A stretch of DNA of 64,000 bases from positions 4,659,501 to 4,723,500 of the forward strand of contig NZ_BLIN01000005.1 in the NCBI RefSeq assembly GCF_009811555.1, in the 5' to 3' direction. The translations under genes were made by a program, and so were the position numbers. The first letter of the stretch is position 1. Every line of letters starts with the position of its first letter. The notes under the pieces are model-generated. The model made no database searches. It was not told the DNA's origin and worked only from the letters and a program-made list of their open reading frames with translations. The stretch is from Streptomyces caniferus. GTDB taxonomy: Bacteria > Actinomycetota > Actinomycetes > Streptomycetales > Streptomycetaceae. Below, piece after piece: positions 7,453 to 16,844 of this stretch.

Positions 7453-8531
7453 TGGGTGTGAGCGGGAGCGACAGCGCTGGTTGGGGTGGGAGCGGCAGCG
7501 GTGGGGGGCATGTGCCGGCCGTTTCGGGGGGTGGGCGGCCGCATCGGGTGGCGGTGCTGGTGCGGGACGGGATGCTGCCGATCGAGGTGGGGATCGTGCA
7601 CCGGATCTTCGGGGAGGCCCGGTCGGTGGACGGGGAGCGGCTGTACGAGCTGGTGACCTGCGCGTTGGAGCCGGGGGAGGTGCGTACGGACACGGACTTC
7701 ACGGTGAATGTCGCGCACGGGCCGGAGGCGCTTGCGGAAGCCGACACCGTGGTCGTACCGGCGTCCGGGACGGACTACGGACGGGGGGAGGGGTGGAACG
7801 CCGGGCGGCTGAGCCCGGCGATGGCCGGGGCGCTGGGCCGGATCCGTCCCGGGACCCGGATCGCGTCGATCTGTACGGGGGCGTTCGTGCTGGCCGCGGC
7901 CGGGCTGCTGGACGGGCGGCGGGCGACCACGCACTGGCGGTCGGTGGACGACTTCCGGCGCTTGTTCCCGGCGGTCGAGCTGGATGCCGATGTGCTGTAC
8001 ACGGACGAGGGCGAGGTGCTGACCGCGGCGGGGGTGGCCTCGGGGATCGATCTGTGTCTGCACATGGTCCGGAGCGATCACGGGGCGGCGGTGGCCAACG
8101 ATGTGGCGCGGCGGACGGTCGTGCCGCCGCACCGGGAGGGCGGTCAGGCGCAGTACATCCGGCGGCCGGTGCCGGAGCCGCAGGTGTCCTCCACGGGGGC
8201 GGCACGGGCCTGGGCGCTGGAACATCTGGACCGGCCGCTGAGCCTGCGGGAGCTGGCGGCGCGGGAGGCGATGAGCGTACGGACCTTCACCCGGCGGTTC
8301 CGGGAGGAGGTCGGGATCTCGCCGGTGCAGTGGCTGACGCGGCAACGGATCGAGCGCGCACGGCAGTTGCTGGAGGAGACGGACCTGACGGTGGACCGGA
8401 TCGCGGCGGAGGCGGGGTTCGGGACGGCGGCTTCGCTGCGGATGCATCTGCAGGCGGCGCTGGGGGTGTCGCCGCGGGCCTATCGGAGCACGTTCCGGGG
8501 GCCTGGGGGTGGGGGTGGGTTGGTGGCGTGA
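7452..8531 (+). CDS. GATase1-like/AraC-family (GlxA/FtrA-type) transcriptional regulator
   Basis: About 359 residues from ATG 7452; an in-frame ATG at 7425 would add nine residues but lies inside the inverted repeat, and neither has a clear ribosome site. N-terminal half: DJ-1/PfpI-like domain (RPHRVAVLVRDGMLPIEVG, then RIASICTGAFVLAAAGLLDGRRATTHW with the nucleophile-elbow cysteine). C-terminal half: two AraC helix-turn-helix motifs (SLRELAAREAMSVRTFTRRF; VDRIAAEAGFGTAASLRMHL, ending GVSPRAYR). It probably controls the divergent quinone reductase, and the DJ-1-like half may sense a ligand; effector unknown. Confidence 0.85.
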   Translation: MGVSGSDSAGWGGSGSGGGHVPAVSGGGRPHRVAVLVRDGMLPIEVGIVHRIFGEARSVDGERLYELVTCALEPGEVRTDTDFTVNVAHGPEALAEADTVVVPASGTDYGRGEGWNAGRLSPAMAGALGRIRPGTRIASICTGAFVLAAAGLLDGRRATTHWRSVDDFRRLFPAVELDADVLYTDEGEVLTAAGVASGIDLCLHMVRSDHGAAVANDVARRTVVPPHREGGQAQYIRRPVPEPQVSSTGAARAWALEHLDRPLSLRELAAREAMSVRTFTRRFREEVGISPVQWLTRQRIERARQLLEETDLTVDRIAAEAGFGTAASLRMHLQAALGVSPRAYRSTFRGPGGGGGLVA

Positions 8532-8654
8532 GGGGTGGGGACGGGCCGGGGGGAGGGCTGGTGGGGTGAGGTCCGGGGTGGTGGGGGGAAGGCGTCGCGG
8601 CCCTTGGTGGCGGAGCGCGGTGGCGTTGTCAGTGGGTGGTCGTACGCTGGCGGT

Positions 8655-9692
8655 GTGTGGCGATGTACGGGACCGCGCTGGTCAGGGGGCGGGCCGGGGT
8701 CGGGGCCGGAAGGGCGGTTCGGGCAGCGGCTCGGGTGGTACTGCGCCGAGCGGGGTGCGGAGCGGGTGAGCATGCTCCCCGCGGGCAAGGTGCTGGCGTT
8801 CGCCGCGCAGGGGGAGCGGCGCTGTCTGGGGGTGCGGCGGGGCGGACACTGGATCGTGTGCCCGTACGGTGCGGTGCTCGACGGGGCGAGTGCCAAGGAC
8901 CAGTGCGCACGGTGTGCCCAGCTGGACCGGTCGCGTTCGGTGGCCGCGGACACCATGGCCGATGATCCGCGCCCGTACGGCGTCTACCTCGCGTACTTCG
9001 GTCCCGGTCTGCTCAAGGTGGGGATCACGGCCGTGGAGCGGGGGCCGGCCCGGCTGGTGGAGCAGGGGGCGGTGGCGTACGCATGGCTGGGGCGCGGGCC
9101 CCTGATGGCGGCGCGGCGGGCGGAGGCGCTGCTGGGCAGCGCGTTGGGGATCCCGGACCGGTTTGCGAAGGCGGCCAAGCGGGCGGCTCGTGGGGAGCTG
9201 CCCCCGGTGGCGGAGCGGGTCGCCGAATTGGCTCAACTGCATGCGGCAGCACAGAAGTTGCCGGGCTGGCCGGAGACGCTGCAGCCGGTGGAGTTCGCCT
9301 GTGCGGACCATACGGAGTTGTTCGGGCTCGACCGGATTCCGGGGGAGGTGGCGGAGTTGGGCGGGATGACGTCCGGGGCGGAGATCGTGGGGGAGGTGCT
9401 GACCGGGGTGGGGGCCGATGTGTATCTGCGGTTGGCGGGGAGCGGAGACGGCGACAGCGACGGGGAAGGGGTGGCGGGGGCGCTGGGGACGGCTGGGGCC
9501 GGTGGGGTGGGAAGGGCCGGTGGGGTGGTTGCCGTGATGGATGCGCGGTTGTTGTCGGGGTGGGTGCTGGGGGCGGCTGTGGGGCGGGTGACGACGGTGC
9601 CGGTGCGGGGTGTGGTGACCGGGCGGGGGAAGCGGGCGGGGACGGGGGAGGGTGACGAGAAGGAGAAGGGGTGGCAGGAGGGGTTGTTCTGA
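8655..9692 (+). CDS. DUF2797 family protein
   Basis: 345 residues if started at GTG 8655, where homolog-like sequence begins (VWRCTGPRWS). Upstream codons to 8535 are Gly/Arg-rich noise. A TACGCT hexamer ends 6 bases before this GTG and there is no ribosome site, suggesting a leaderless mRNA. The middle contains a cysteine cluster CPYG ... CARCAQLDRS (possible zinc site) and then GVYLAYFGPGLLKVGIT, which looks like the GIY-YIG nuclease start followed by a downstream Arg (TAVERGPARLVEQGA). DUF2797 proteins are uncharacterised as far as I recall, and nuclease activity is only suggested. The C-terminal ~75 residues are Gly-rich. Confidence 0.75.
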   Translation: MWRCTGPRWSGGGPGSGPEGRFGQRLGWYCAERGAERVSMLPAGKVLAFAAQGERRCLGVRRGGHWIVCPYGAVLDGASAKDQCARCAQLDRSRSVAADTMADDPRPYGVYLAYFGPGLLKVGITAVERGPARLVEQGAVAYAWLGRGPLMAARRAEALLGSALGIPDRFAKAAKRAARGELPPVAERVAELAQLHAAAQKLPGWPETLQPVEFACADHTELFGLDRIPGEVAELGGMTSGAEIVGEVLTGVGADVYLRLAGSGDGDSDGEGVAGALGTAGAGGVGRAGGVVAVMDARLLSGWVLGAAVGRVTTVPVRGVVTGRGKRAGTGEGDEKEKGWQEGLF

Positions 9693-9773
9693 GGGGGCGG
9701 GGCTGGGCTGAAGGGTCCGGCCGGAGGAGTGTTCGGGGCTGGGCGGGGGCGTTCCCCGCTCCCGGTGGGGGCA

Positions 9774-9790
9774 TTGAGACCTGGTCTCAA
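9774..9790. promoter_or_regulatory. Palindrome upstream of the SCO6745-like gene
   Basis: Perfect palindrome TTGAGACC-T-GGTCTCAA in the ~250-base gap between two genes, about 150 bases before the next start. Operator-like, but the binding protein is unknown. Confidence 0.35.
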
Positions 9791-9942
9791 CACTCCGGCT
9801 GGGCGTATCGCTACGCCGCCCCGCCGTTCGATCAAGGTCTGGTCGAGCCTCCGGGCAGTGGGACGTTCGACTGCCGTACCCAGGAGCTGATCTGGCGTCC
9901 CGTACCGCTTCACAGGGCGTGCCCGCTGGCATGATGTGGGCC

Positions 9943-10770
9943 ATGACCCGCACCGCCCGTCGCATGTTCGAGCTCCTGGAGCCGGTCTGCCTGGTCACCT
10001 ACTTCGCAGACGAGTGCAACGAGGAGCTGGCCGCGCTCGGCCACCGCACCTACTGGGACGGCTACTTCGCCAGCCGCGCCGCGCCGCTGGGGCGGGTGCC
10101 GGCGCAGGTCGTGCACGCGGCCTTCTACAGCTTCGCCGACGGGGAGGCCGCGCGGCACATCCCGAGCGCGTGGGAGACGATCCCGCCCGAGGCGTCCGTC
10201 GCCGCGCGGGAGCGGGGCAGCGCGGCCTCCGTACGGCGGATCCTCGGCGACGAGCTGGCCGACTCACCGGGCCTGGTGCGCGCCGCCGACCTGACCACCA
10301 AGGCCGCGACGAACGCGCCCACAGAAGGCCGGGTGATGTACGCCGGGATGCGCACCCTTCCGGTGCCGAGCGACCCGGTCGCCCGGCTGTGGCATTCCGC
10401 GACCATGCTGCGCGAGCATCGCGCCGACGGGCACGTCGCCGCTCTCGTCGGCGCGCGCATCGGCGGCACGGAGGCCCACGTGCTCGACGCGCTGGCGCGC
10501 GGCATCCACCCGCCGGAGTCCTTCGGGCGCATCCACCACCTGCCGAAGGAGCGGCTGGCCGCGGTCATGGACGGCTTGCGCGAGCGCGGGCTCGTCGACG
10601 CCGACGGCCGGTTCACCGACGCCGGCCGGGAGACCAAGCAACGCATCGAAGCCCTTACCGATGAGCTGGCCGCCCCGCCGTACGACGCCCTCTCTCCCGC
10701 CGAGCTCGACGAGCTGGTCGCCGAGCTCGAACCCCTCACCGCGACGCTGGTGGCCGCGGGGTCGCGGTGA
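9943..10770 (+). CDS. SCO6745-family (SalK-like) conserved protein
   Basis: 275 residues from ATG 9943 (MTRTARRMFELLEPVCLVTY); an upstream ATG at 9919 lacks support. The opening MFELLEPVCLVTYFADECNEELAALGHRTYWDGYFASRAAPLG pattern (residues 7-48) is characteristic of the actinobacterial family annotated SCO6745 or SalK-like. The C-terminal third resembles a winged helix (RLAAVMDGLRERGLVDADGRFTDAG), so a DNA-binding role is possible, though the family's function is unknown to me. Stands alone between non-coding stretches. Confidence 0.75.
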   Translation: MTRTARRMFELLEPVCLVTYFADECNEELAALGHRTYWDGYFASRAAPLGRVPAQVVHAAFYSFADGEAARHIPSAWETIPPEASVAARERGSAASVRRILGDELADSPGLVRAADLTTKAATNAPTEGRVMYAGMRTLPVPSDPVARLWHSATMLREHRADGHVAALVGARIGGTEAHVLDALARGIHPPESFGRIHHLPKERLAAVMDGLRERGLVDADGRFTDAGRETKQRIEALTDELAAPPYDALSPAELDELVAELEPLTATLVAAGSR

Positions 10771-10937
10771 CGGGAAGCGACTGACGGGACGAGGATTCTG
10801 CTGTCCGGTACGGCGAGTTCTCAGGCCGGTGTTCGCATCCGAGGTGCTCGACACGACCGGCGGCTTCCGGGAACCGTAGCGATCGGAACGTAGTGAGCCG
10901 GCCGTAGGGGTCGGAACCGTATGGGGAGGGGCCCGGC

Positions 10938-11813
10938 GTGGCGGAGGGTGATGAGCGGGTCGGTGCGCTCTGGCGGGAGCTGGGGCTGCCGGGGCTGATC
11001 GATGTGCATACGCACTTCATGCCCGAGCGGGTGATGGAGAAGGTCTGGGCGTACTTCGACGCGGCGGGGCCGCTGGTGGGCCGGGCCTGGCCGATCGCGT
11101 ACCGGTTCGAGGAGGAGGAGCGGCTGGCGGTGCTGCGGGGCTTCGGGGTGCGGGCGTTCACGTCGATGATCTATCCGCACAAGCCGGGCATGGCGCAGTG
11201 GCTCAACGGCTGGGCGGCCGACTTCGCCTCCCGTACGCCCGACTGCCTGCGGACCGCGACCTTCTTCCCGGAGGACGGCGCCGCGGCGTATGTGCGTGCT
11301 GAACTCGACGGTGGGGCACGGGTCTTCAAGGCGCATGTGCAGGTGGGCGGGTACGACCCGGCCGATGCGCAGCTCGACGCCGTGTGGGGTGCCGTCGCGG
11401 AGGCGGGGGTGCCGGTGGTCATCCACTGCGGGTCGGGTCCGGCGCCGGGCAAACACACCGGGCCCGAGCCGATCGGGCGGCTGCTGGCCCGCCATCCCCG
11501 GCTGCGACTGATCATCGCGCACATGGGGATGCCGGAGTACGCCGACTTCCTGGATCTCGCGCAGCGCTATCCAGGCGTGCACCTCGATACGACGATGGCC
11601 TTCACGGACTTCTCCGAGCAGATCGCGCCGTTCCCGCGGGAGGAACGCCGGCGGCTCGCGGACCTCGGCGACCGGGTGCTGTTCGGCAGCGACTTCCCCA
11701 ACATCCCCTACGGGTACGCGCATGCGCTGGAGGCGCTTGTCCGGCTGGAGCTGGGTGAGGAGTGGCTGCGGGGGGTCTGTTACGGGAATGCGGCGGGGTT
11801 GTTCGGGGTGTGA
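10938..11813 (+). CDS. Amidohydrolase family 2 metal-dependent hydrolase
   Basis: 291 residues from GTG 10938 with GGGGAGGGG 6-9 bases upstream. TIM-barrel amidohydrolase signatures: LIDVHTHFMP (HxH metal ligands, residue ~20), VVIHCGSGP (His after strand 5), IIAHMGMPEY (strand 6 His) and LFGSDFPNIPYGY (strand 8 Asp). Members are hydrolases or decarboxylases acting on carboxylated or lactone substrates. The substrate cannot be read from the sequence and neighbours give no pathway. The ~150 bases after it, to 11959, contain only GC-rich repeats of GAGCGGGGTGTGAGCGG type. Confidence 0.85.
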   Translation: MAEGDERVGALWRELGLPGLIDVHTHFMPERVMEKVWAYFDAAGPLVGRAWPIAYRFEEEERLAVLRGFGVRAFTSMIYPHKPGMAQWLNGWAADFASRTPDCLRTATFFPEDGAAAYVRAELDGGARVFKAHVQVGGYDPADAQLDAVWGAVAEAGVPVVIHCGSGPAPGKHTGPEPIGRLLARHPRLRLIIAHMGMPEYADFLDLAQRYPGVHLDTTMAFTDFSEQIAPFPREERRRLADLGDRVLFGSDFPNIPYGYAHALEALVRLELGEEWLRGVCYGNAAGLFGV

Positions 11814-11959
11814 GTGGGGCTTGATGGGGGCCTGAGCGGGGTGTGAGCGGAGCCTGAGCGTGCCGGGGGCTCGGGGGTTGGGTCCCGGGCGCTCGGGCCT
11901 TCTCTGCGTGAGCGGGGCGTGGCTCGGTGCCTGCGGCCCGTGCGGCACGTGCGGCCCGG

Positions 11960-12517
11960 TCAGGGACTTTCGGAGGTGACGGGGGTGGCGGCCGCTGCCG
12001 TGGCCAGATGGGAGAGGGCGGCGCGCAGGTCGGAGAGGGTGGCCTCGTCCTTCACCCGTTCCGTAGTGGGATCGATCTTCGGGCCGATGGCGGGGATTTC
12101 GCGGCAGGCGGCCGCGACGACCTCGCCGGTCATCATGCGCAGGGTCTCGCGGAGCTGGGCGTTGGCGTGATCGCCGCCGGTGGGGAACGGCGAGGCGGTG
12201 ACCACCGCGACCGGCTTGTCGACGCATTCGCCGCTGCTGACCAGCCAGTCGAGGGCGTTCTTGAGGACGCCGGGGACGCCGTGTGCGTACTCGGGGCTGA
12301 CGACGAGGAGGGCGTCGGCGGCGGCGACCGCGGTACGCAGGGTGGCGACGGGGGCGGGGGGCGTGGCGCCCTCGCCGTCCAGGTCGGGGTTGAAGTGCGG
12401 GAGCGAGCCGATGTCCGCGGTGGTGGTCGGGCCGTCCCAGAAGGCGAGCGCGGAGCGCAGCACTGCGCCGTTGGAGGAGCGCGCACGCAGGCTGCCGGAG
12501 AGGGCGAGGAGTCTCAT
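11960..12517 (-). CDS. NADPH-dependent FMN reductase family protein
   Basis: 185 residues. N-terminal LLALSGSLRARSSNGAVLRSA is the FMN phosphate-binding loop, and LLVVSPEYAHGVPGVLKNALDWL (residues 95-117) is the family's substrate/NADPH motif. Cytosolic flavin or quinone reductase by family. The start ATG 12517 has no obvious ribosome site, but TATACC lies about 8 bases upstream, so it may be leaderless. Single-gene unit. Confidence 0.85.
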   Translation of the reverse strand: MRLLALSGSLRARSSNGAVLRSALAFWDGPTTTADIGSLPHFNPDLDGEGATPPAPVATLRTAVAAADALLVVSPEYAHGVPGVLKNALDWLVSSGECVDKPVAVVTASPFPTGGDHANAQLRETLRMMTGEVVAAACREIPAIGPKIDPTTERVKDEATLSDLRAALSHLATAAAATPVTSESP

Positions 12518-12962
12518 GGAGTGACGGTATATGCGGGATGTGGCGCGGGGTGTGCGGGTGGTGGAGAGGGACGTGGCGGGCGGGCGGTTGCGGGGTGCCC
12601 GCGGAGCGCTCGCGGGGTCTCGTAGGCCGGTGAAAGTGCTGGTCAGGGCGATTGTCAGTGGCAGGTGCGATGCTTAAGAAGTGGTGATCGACCTGGACCG
12701 CGCGGGGGGCGGCCCAGGTCGGTCAAAAGCCAGGCGCCCAGGGCCGGGTGGGGCTCGTACGGGGCGCGGGGGAGGGGCCGGCCGGAAGTTGGCGGGGGCC
12801 AACGGAGGCCGGTGAGCCGTGGGGTGAGGCGGGGAGGGGTGGGGCGGGGCCCAGGGGAGGGGGAAGGGGCCCAGGGGAGGGCGACCGAAGCACCGGGGAT
12901 TCTCAGGAGATTCACAGAAAGGCGCAAGGGCGCTCTCAGGGGGCCGGGCCAGGCTCACGGGC
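12518..12962. other. Intergenic region upstream of the two-component operon
   Basis: 445 bases with no convincing gene; purine-rich on the + strand from ~12730 to 12900. The last 70 bases carry two CTCAGG elements (near 12901 and 12936), possible sites for the response regulator itself. Confidence 0.4.
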
Positions 12963-13754
12963 ATGACCGTGACTTCGTCGTCCTCAGCGTCACTTCGTAT
13001 GCCGGCTTCGGCCTCGTCCTCCAGGGGCGCGCCCGGGAAGCAGCCGGAGCTGCTGCGGCCCGACGGCAGCCCGGTGCGGGTGCTGGTCGTGGACGACGAG
13101 TCCTCGCTCGCCGACCTGTTGTCCCTCGCCCTGCGCTATGAGGGATGGGACATCCGCTCGGAAGGGGACGGTGCGGGAGCGCTGCGCTGCGCCCGTAGTT
13201 GGCGGCCGGATGCGGTGCTGCTCGATGTGATGCTGCCGGACATGGACGGGCTGACGGTGCTCGGACGGTTGCGGCGCGAACTGCCGGACGTACCGGTGCT
13301 GTTCCTGACCGCCAAGGACGCGGTCGAGGACCGGATCGCCGGGCTGACGGCGGGCGGCGACGACTACGTCACCAAGCCGTTCAGCCTGGAAGAGGTGGTG
13401 GCCAGGCTGCGGGGCCTGCTGCGCCGGGCCGGGGCGGCCGCCGCGCGGAGCGAGTCGCGGCTGACGGTGGGCGATCTGGTGCTCGACGAGGACAGCCATG
13501 AGGTGTGGCGGGACGGTCAGGAGATCCATCTGACCGCCACCGAGTTCGAGTTGCTGCGCTATCTGATGCGCAATCCGCGGCGGGTGCTGAGCAAGACCCA
13601 GATCCTCGACCGGGTCTGGAGCTATGACTTCGGCGGCCAGGCCAACGTCGTGGAGCTGTACATCTCGTATCTGCGGCGGAAGATCGACGCGGGGCGGGCG
13701 CCGATGATCCACACCCGGCGCGGCGCGGGTTATCTCATCAAGCCGGGCGGGTAG
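12963..13754 (+). CDS. OmpR/PhoB-family response regulator
   Basis: 263 residues. Receiver domain (about 38-155): VRVLVVDDES with the acidic pair, LLDVMLPDMDG with phospho-Asp ~88, FLTAKD, and DDYVTKPFSLEEVVARLRGLLRR with the conserved Lys. The C-terminal winged helix carries LTATEFELLRYLMRNPRRVLS, ILDRVWSYDFGGQANVVELYISYLRRKID and IHTRRGAGYLIKPGG, typical of actinobacterial TcrA/TrcR-like regulators. A ~35-residue Ser/Ala-rich extension precedes the receiver, so the true start may be further in. The stop is 4 bases before the kinase start; first gene of a four-gene operon. Confidence 0.92.
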   Translation: MTVTSSSSASLRMPASASSSRGAPGKQPELLRPDGSPVRVLVVDDESSLADLLSLALRYEGWDIRSEGDGAGALRCARSWRPDAVLLDVMLPDMDGLTVLGRLRRELPDVPVLFLTAKDAVEDRIAGLTAGGDDYVTKPFSLEEVVARLRGLLRRAGAAAARSESRLTVGDLVLDEDSHEVWRDGQEIHLTATEFELLRYLMRNPRRVLSKTQILDRVWSYDFGGQANVVELYISYLRRKIDAGRAPMIHTRRGAGYLIKPGG

Positions 13755-13758
13755 GCCG

Positions 13759-15495
13759 GTGCCCCGCACCCCGGCGACCGGTCGGGCCGGGCCGGGCACC
13801 CCGTCCCCTCCGGCCACCGCAGCCCGCCCACTCGCCCCGGCATCCCCTGCCCCCTCCGCCCCGCCCCTCACACCGGACCCCACCCCGACCCCAGCCCCCA
13901 CCCCGGCCCCGCGCCGCCGTTGGTCGCTCCGGACCCGGCTCGTCGTGTCGGCGGTGGCACTGATCGCTGTCGTCGGCGCCGTCATCGGCACCGTGACGAC
14001 CATCGCGCTGCACTCCTATCTGCAAAAGCAGCTGGACCGGCAGCTGACGGACTCCGTGCACCATGCCCAGGCTCCGCGGCCGTACGATCCGCGACGTGCG
14101 CAGGGCCTGGACTTCGTGGCGATGGGGGGCCAGCCCCTGGAGACGGTGGGGGCGCGGTTCGGGCCCGACGGCATCGCCAAGGACGGGGCCCGGCTGAAGA
14201 ACCCGACCAACCGGCTGCCCGAGGACCGGCTGGCGTTCCTGTCCCGGGCGCAGGTCGCGGCGCTGAACACGGTGCCGCGGGACGGCAGGCCGCACACCGC
14301 CGAACTGCCCGGCCTCGGCGACTACCGGGTGGAGTCCGCGGCGGACGGCTCACTGGTGCTCGGTCTGCCGCTCGGCAACGTGCAGGACACGGTCAGCCAA
14401 CTGGTGGTCATCGAGGAGTGTGTGACGGTCGCCGGGCTGATCGCGGCCGGCATCGCGGGTTCCACCATGGTCGGCATCGCCCTGCGACCGCTGCGCCGGG
14501 TCGCCGCCACCGCCACCCGGGTCGCCGAACTCCCGCTGCACCAGGGCGAGGTGGCGCTGCATGTCCGGGTGCCGGCGTCGGAGTCGGACGGCCGTACGGA
14601 AGTGGGGCAGGTCGGGGCGGCGTTGAACCGGATGCTGGGGCATGTCGGCTCGGCGCTCTCGGCTCGTCAGGAGAGCGAGATGCGGGTGCGGCGGTTCGTC
14701 GCCGACGCCAGCCATGAGCTGCGCACCCCGCTCGCGTCGATCCGGGGCTATGCCGAGCTGACCCGGCGCGGGCGGGAGCAGCCGGGCCCGGAGACCCGGC
14801 ACGCCCTGGGGCGGATCGAGTCGGAGGCGGAGCGGATGACGGGGCTGGTGGAGGACCTGTTGCTGCTCGCCCGGCTCGATGCGGGGCGCCCGCTCTCGTA
14901 CGAGAGCACGGATCTGTCGCCGTTGGTGGTGGATGCGGTGAGCGATGCGCGGGTGGCGGGGCCCGGCCACCGGTGGCGGCTGGAGCTGCCCGCGGAGCCG
15001 GCGCTGGTGTACGGAGACGGCGGGCGGCTGCACCAGATCCTGGTGAATCTGCTGGCCAATGCCCGTACCCATACGCCCGAGGGCACCACGGTGACCGCCA
15101 GGGTGTGCGCCGCCCCTCGCTCCGCCGTCGGTGATGTGGCCGGTGATGCCGTCGGTGCCGGTGATGCCGTCGGCGGTGCCCCTTCCGGCCCCGCCGGGCG
15201 CCGCGACGCCATGCGGCTGGAGGTGCAGGACGACGGCCCCGGCATCCCGGCCGCGCTCCTCCCGCATGTCTTCGAGCGGTTCGCGCGCGGCGACGCCTCG
15301 CGTTCGCGGGCCGCCGGGAGCACGGGGCTCGGCCTCGCCATCGTGCAGGCGGTGGTCGCCGCGCACGGCGGCACGGTCGGGGTCGACAGCGTGCCGGGAC
15401 GGACGGTCTTCACGGTGACGCTGCCGACGACGGCGTCCGCCCCGAGGGTGCCCTCCCCCTCACAGCCAGGACACAGGCTCACCACACCGATGTGA
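13759..15495 (+). CDS. Sensor histidine kinase with HAMP domain
   Basis: 578 residues from GTG 13759. Pro-rich N-tail, TM1 about residues 60-82 (RLVVSAVALIAVVGAVIGTV), an extracytoplasmic sensor of ~130 residues, TM2 about 216-240, HAMP to ~300, HisKA with ADASHELRTPLASIRGY (phospho-His ~319), then HATPase with N-box LVNLLANARTH, DDGPGIP and GSTGLGLAIV. An Ala/Gly/Val repeat of AVGAGDAVGG type interrupts the ATPase domain between the N and G1 boxes (about residues 455-478). Partner of the response regulator just upstream; the downstream glycosyltransferases suggest that envelope glycan status is sensed or controlled (inference). Confidence 0.92.
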   Translation: MPRTPATGRAGPGTPSPPATAARPLAPASPAPSAPPLTPDPTPTPAPTPAPRRRWSLRTRLVVSAVALIAVVGAVIGTVTTIALHSYLQKQLDRQLTDSVHHAQAPRPYDPRRAQGLDFVAMGGQPLETVGARFGPDGIAKDGARLKNPTNRLPEDRLAFLSRAQVAALNTVPRDGRPHTAELPGLGDYRVESAADGSLVLGLPLGNVQDTVSQLVVIEECVTVAGLIAAGIAGSTMVGIALRPLRRVAATATRVAELPLHQGEVALHVRVPASESDGRTEVGQVGAALNRMLGHVGSALSARQESEMRVRRFVADASHELRTPLASIRGYAELTRRGREQPGPETRHALGRIESEAERMTGLVEDLLLLARLDAGRPLSYESTDLSPLVVDAVSDARVAGPGHRWRLELPAEPALVYGDGGRLHQILVNLLANARTHTPEGTTVTARVCAAPRSAVGDVAGDAVGAGDAVGGAPSGPAGRRDAMRLEVQDDGPGIPAALLPHVFERFARGDASRSRAAGSTGLGLAIVQAVVAAHGGTVGVDSVPGRTVFTVTLPTTASAPRVPSPSQPGHRLTTPM

Positions 15496-15521
15496 CAGGG
15501 CGGTTGGCGAATGTCCTCGGC

Positions 15522-16844
15522 ATGACGACGACACAGCCGCCCCGCACACCGCTGGGCTCCCTGCCGCCGCGCGAGCATCTGCGGCTCGGTCAGATCACCA
15601 CCGTCCTCGACGTGGTGATCCCGGTCTACAACGAGGAGCGCGACCTCGAGCCCTGCGTGCGACGGCTGCACGAGCACCTCGCCCGCACCTTCCCGTACGG
15701 CTTCCGCATCACCATCGCCGACAACGCGAGCACGGACCGTACGCCGGAGGTCGCCGCCCTGCTCGACGACGCGATCGACGAGGTGACGGCGGTACGGCTG
15801 GAGCAGAAGGGGCGCGGGCGGGCGCTGCGCACCGTGTGGTCGCTCTCCGAGGCGCCGGTGCTGGCCTACATGGACGTCGATCTGTCCACCGACCTCAACG
15901 CGCTGCTGCCGCTGGTCGCACCGCTGATCTCCGGGCATTCGGATCTGGCGATCGGCTCCCGGCTCAGCCGTAGTGCGCGGGTGGTGCGCGGCCCGAAGCG
16001 GGAGTTCATCTCGCGGACGTACAACCTCATCCTGCGCGGCTCGCTCGCCGCCCGCTTCTCCGATGCGCAGTGCGGGTTCAAGGCCATCCGCGGCGATGTC
16101 GCCGCGCGGCTGCTGCCGATGATCGAGGACTCCGGCTGGTTCTTCGACACCGAGATGCTGGTGCTCGCGGAGCGGGCCGGGCTGCGCATCCACGAGGTGC
16201 CGGTGGACTGGGTCGACGACCCCGAGAGCACCGTGCAGCTCGTACGGACGGCCGCCGACGACCTCAAGGGGGTCTGGCGGGTGGGGCGGGCGCTGGCGAC
16301 CGGCGCGCTGCCGCTGGACCGGCTCGCCCGGCCGTTCGGGGACGATCCGCGGGACCGTGAGCTGTCCGGGGTGCCCGGCGGCCTGGCCCGTCAGCTCGTG
16401 GGCTTCTGTGTCGTCGGCGGGCTCAGCACCCTGCTCTACCTCGCGCTGTACTCCGTCTTCCGGCTGGGGGTGGGTCCCCAGCCTGCCAATGCCATGGCGT
16501 TGCTGGTGTCGGCGCTGGCCAATACGGCGGCCAACCGGCGGCTGACCTTCGGGGTGCGGGGCCGGGACCGGGCGGTCCGCCACCAGGCCCAGGGGCTGGT
16601 GGTCTTCGCCATCGGGCTGGCGCTGACCAGCGGCTCCCTGGCCGCCCTCGACGCGTCCGGCGGCGGCGCCTCGCACGGCACCGAACTCGCGGTGCTGGTG
16701 GCCGCCAACCTCGCGGCGACGGTCCTGCGCTTCCTGCTCTTCCGCGCCTGGGTCTTCCCGGACCGCGAGCGGCGCGACGACGCCGAGGAACCGCGGCCGC
16801 ACCCCACGCACGATCACCACGACCTGACCAGGAGCGCTCGATGA
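15522..16844 (+). CDS. GT2 glycosyltransferase fused to GtrA-like membrane domain
   Basis: About 440 residues from ATG 15522. A GTG at 15492 overlapping the kinase stop (GTGA) is a possible coupled start adding 10 residues. N-terminal GT-A domain like dolichyl/polyprenyl-phosphate sugar synthases: VVIPVYNEERDLEPCV, ADNASTDRT, AYMDVDLSTDL (the DxD metal site), and DAQCGFKAI. C-terminal half (from ~290) is a GtrA-like four-helix membrane domain: LVGFCVVGGLSTLLYLAL, then NTAANRRLTFGVRG and LRFLLFRAWVFP. Likely makes a polyprenyl-phosphate sugar and moves it across the membrane, supplying the GT39 enzyme encoded next (its ATGA start overlaps this stop). Confidence 0.88.
   Translation: MTTTQPPRTPLGSLPPREHLRLGQITTVLDVVIPVYNEERDLEPCVRRLHEHLARTFPYGFRITIADNASTDRTPEVAALLDDAIDEVTAVRLEQKGRGRALRTVWSLSEAPVLAYMDVDLSTDLNALLPLVAPLISGHSDLAIGSRLSRSARVVRGPKREFISRTYNLILRGSLAARFSDAQCGFKAIRGDVAARLLPMIEDSGWFFDTEMLVLAERAGLRIHEVPVDWVDDPESTVQLVRTAADDLKGVWRVGRALATGALPLDRLARPFGDDPRDRELSGVPGGLARQLVGFCVVGGLSTLLYLALYSVFRLGVGPQPANAMALLVSALANTAANRRLTFGVRGRDRAVRHQAQGLVVFAIGLALTSGSLAALDASGGGASHGTELAVLVAANLAATVLRFLLFRAWVFPDRERRDDAEEPRPHPTHDHHDLTRSAR

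Noticed and set aside
12518..12962. Small genes in the region before the two-component operon
   Set aside because: Frames on both strands are Pro/Gly/Arg-rich without start signals.
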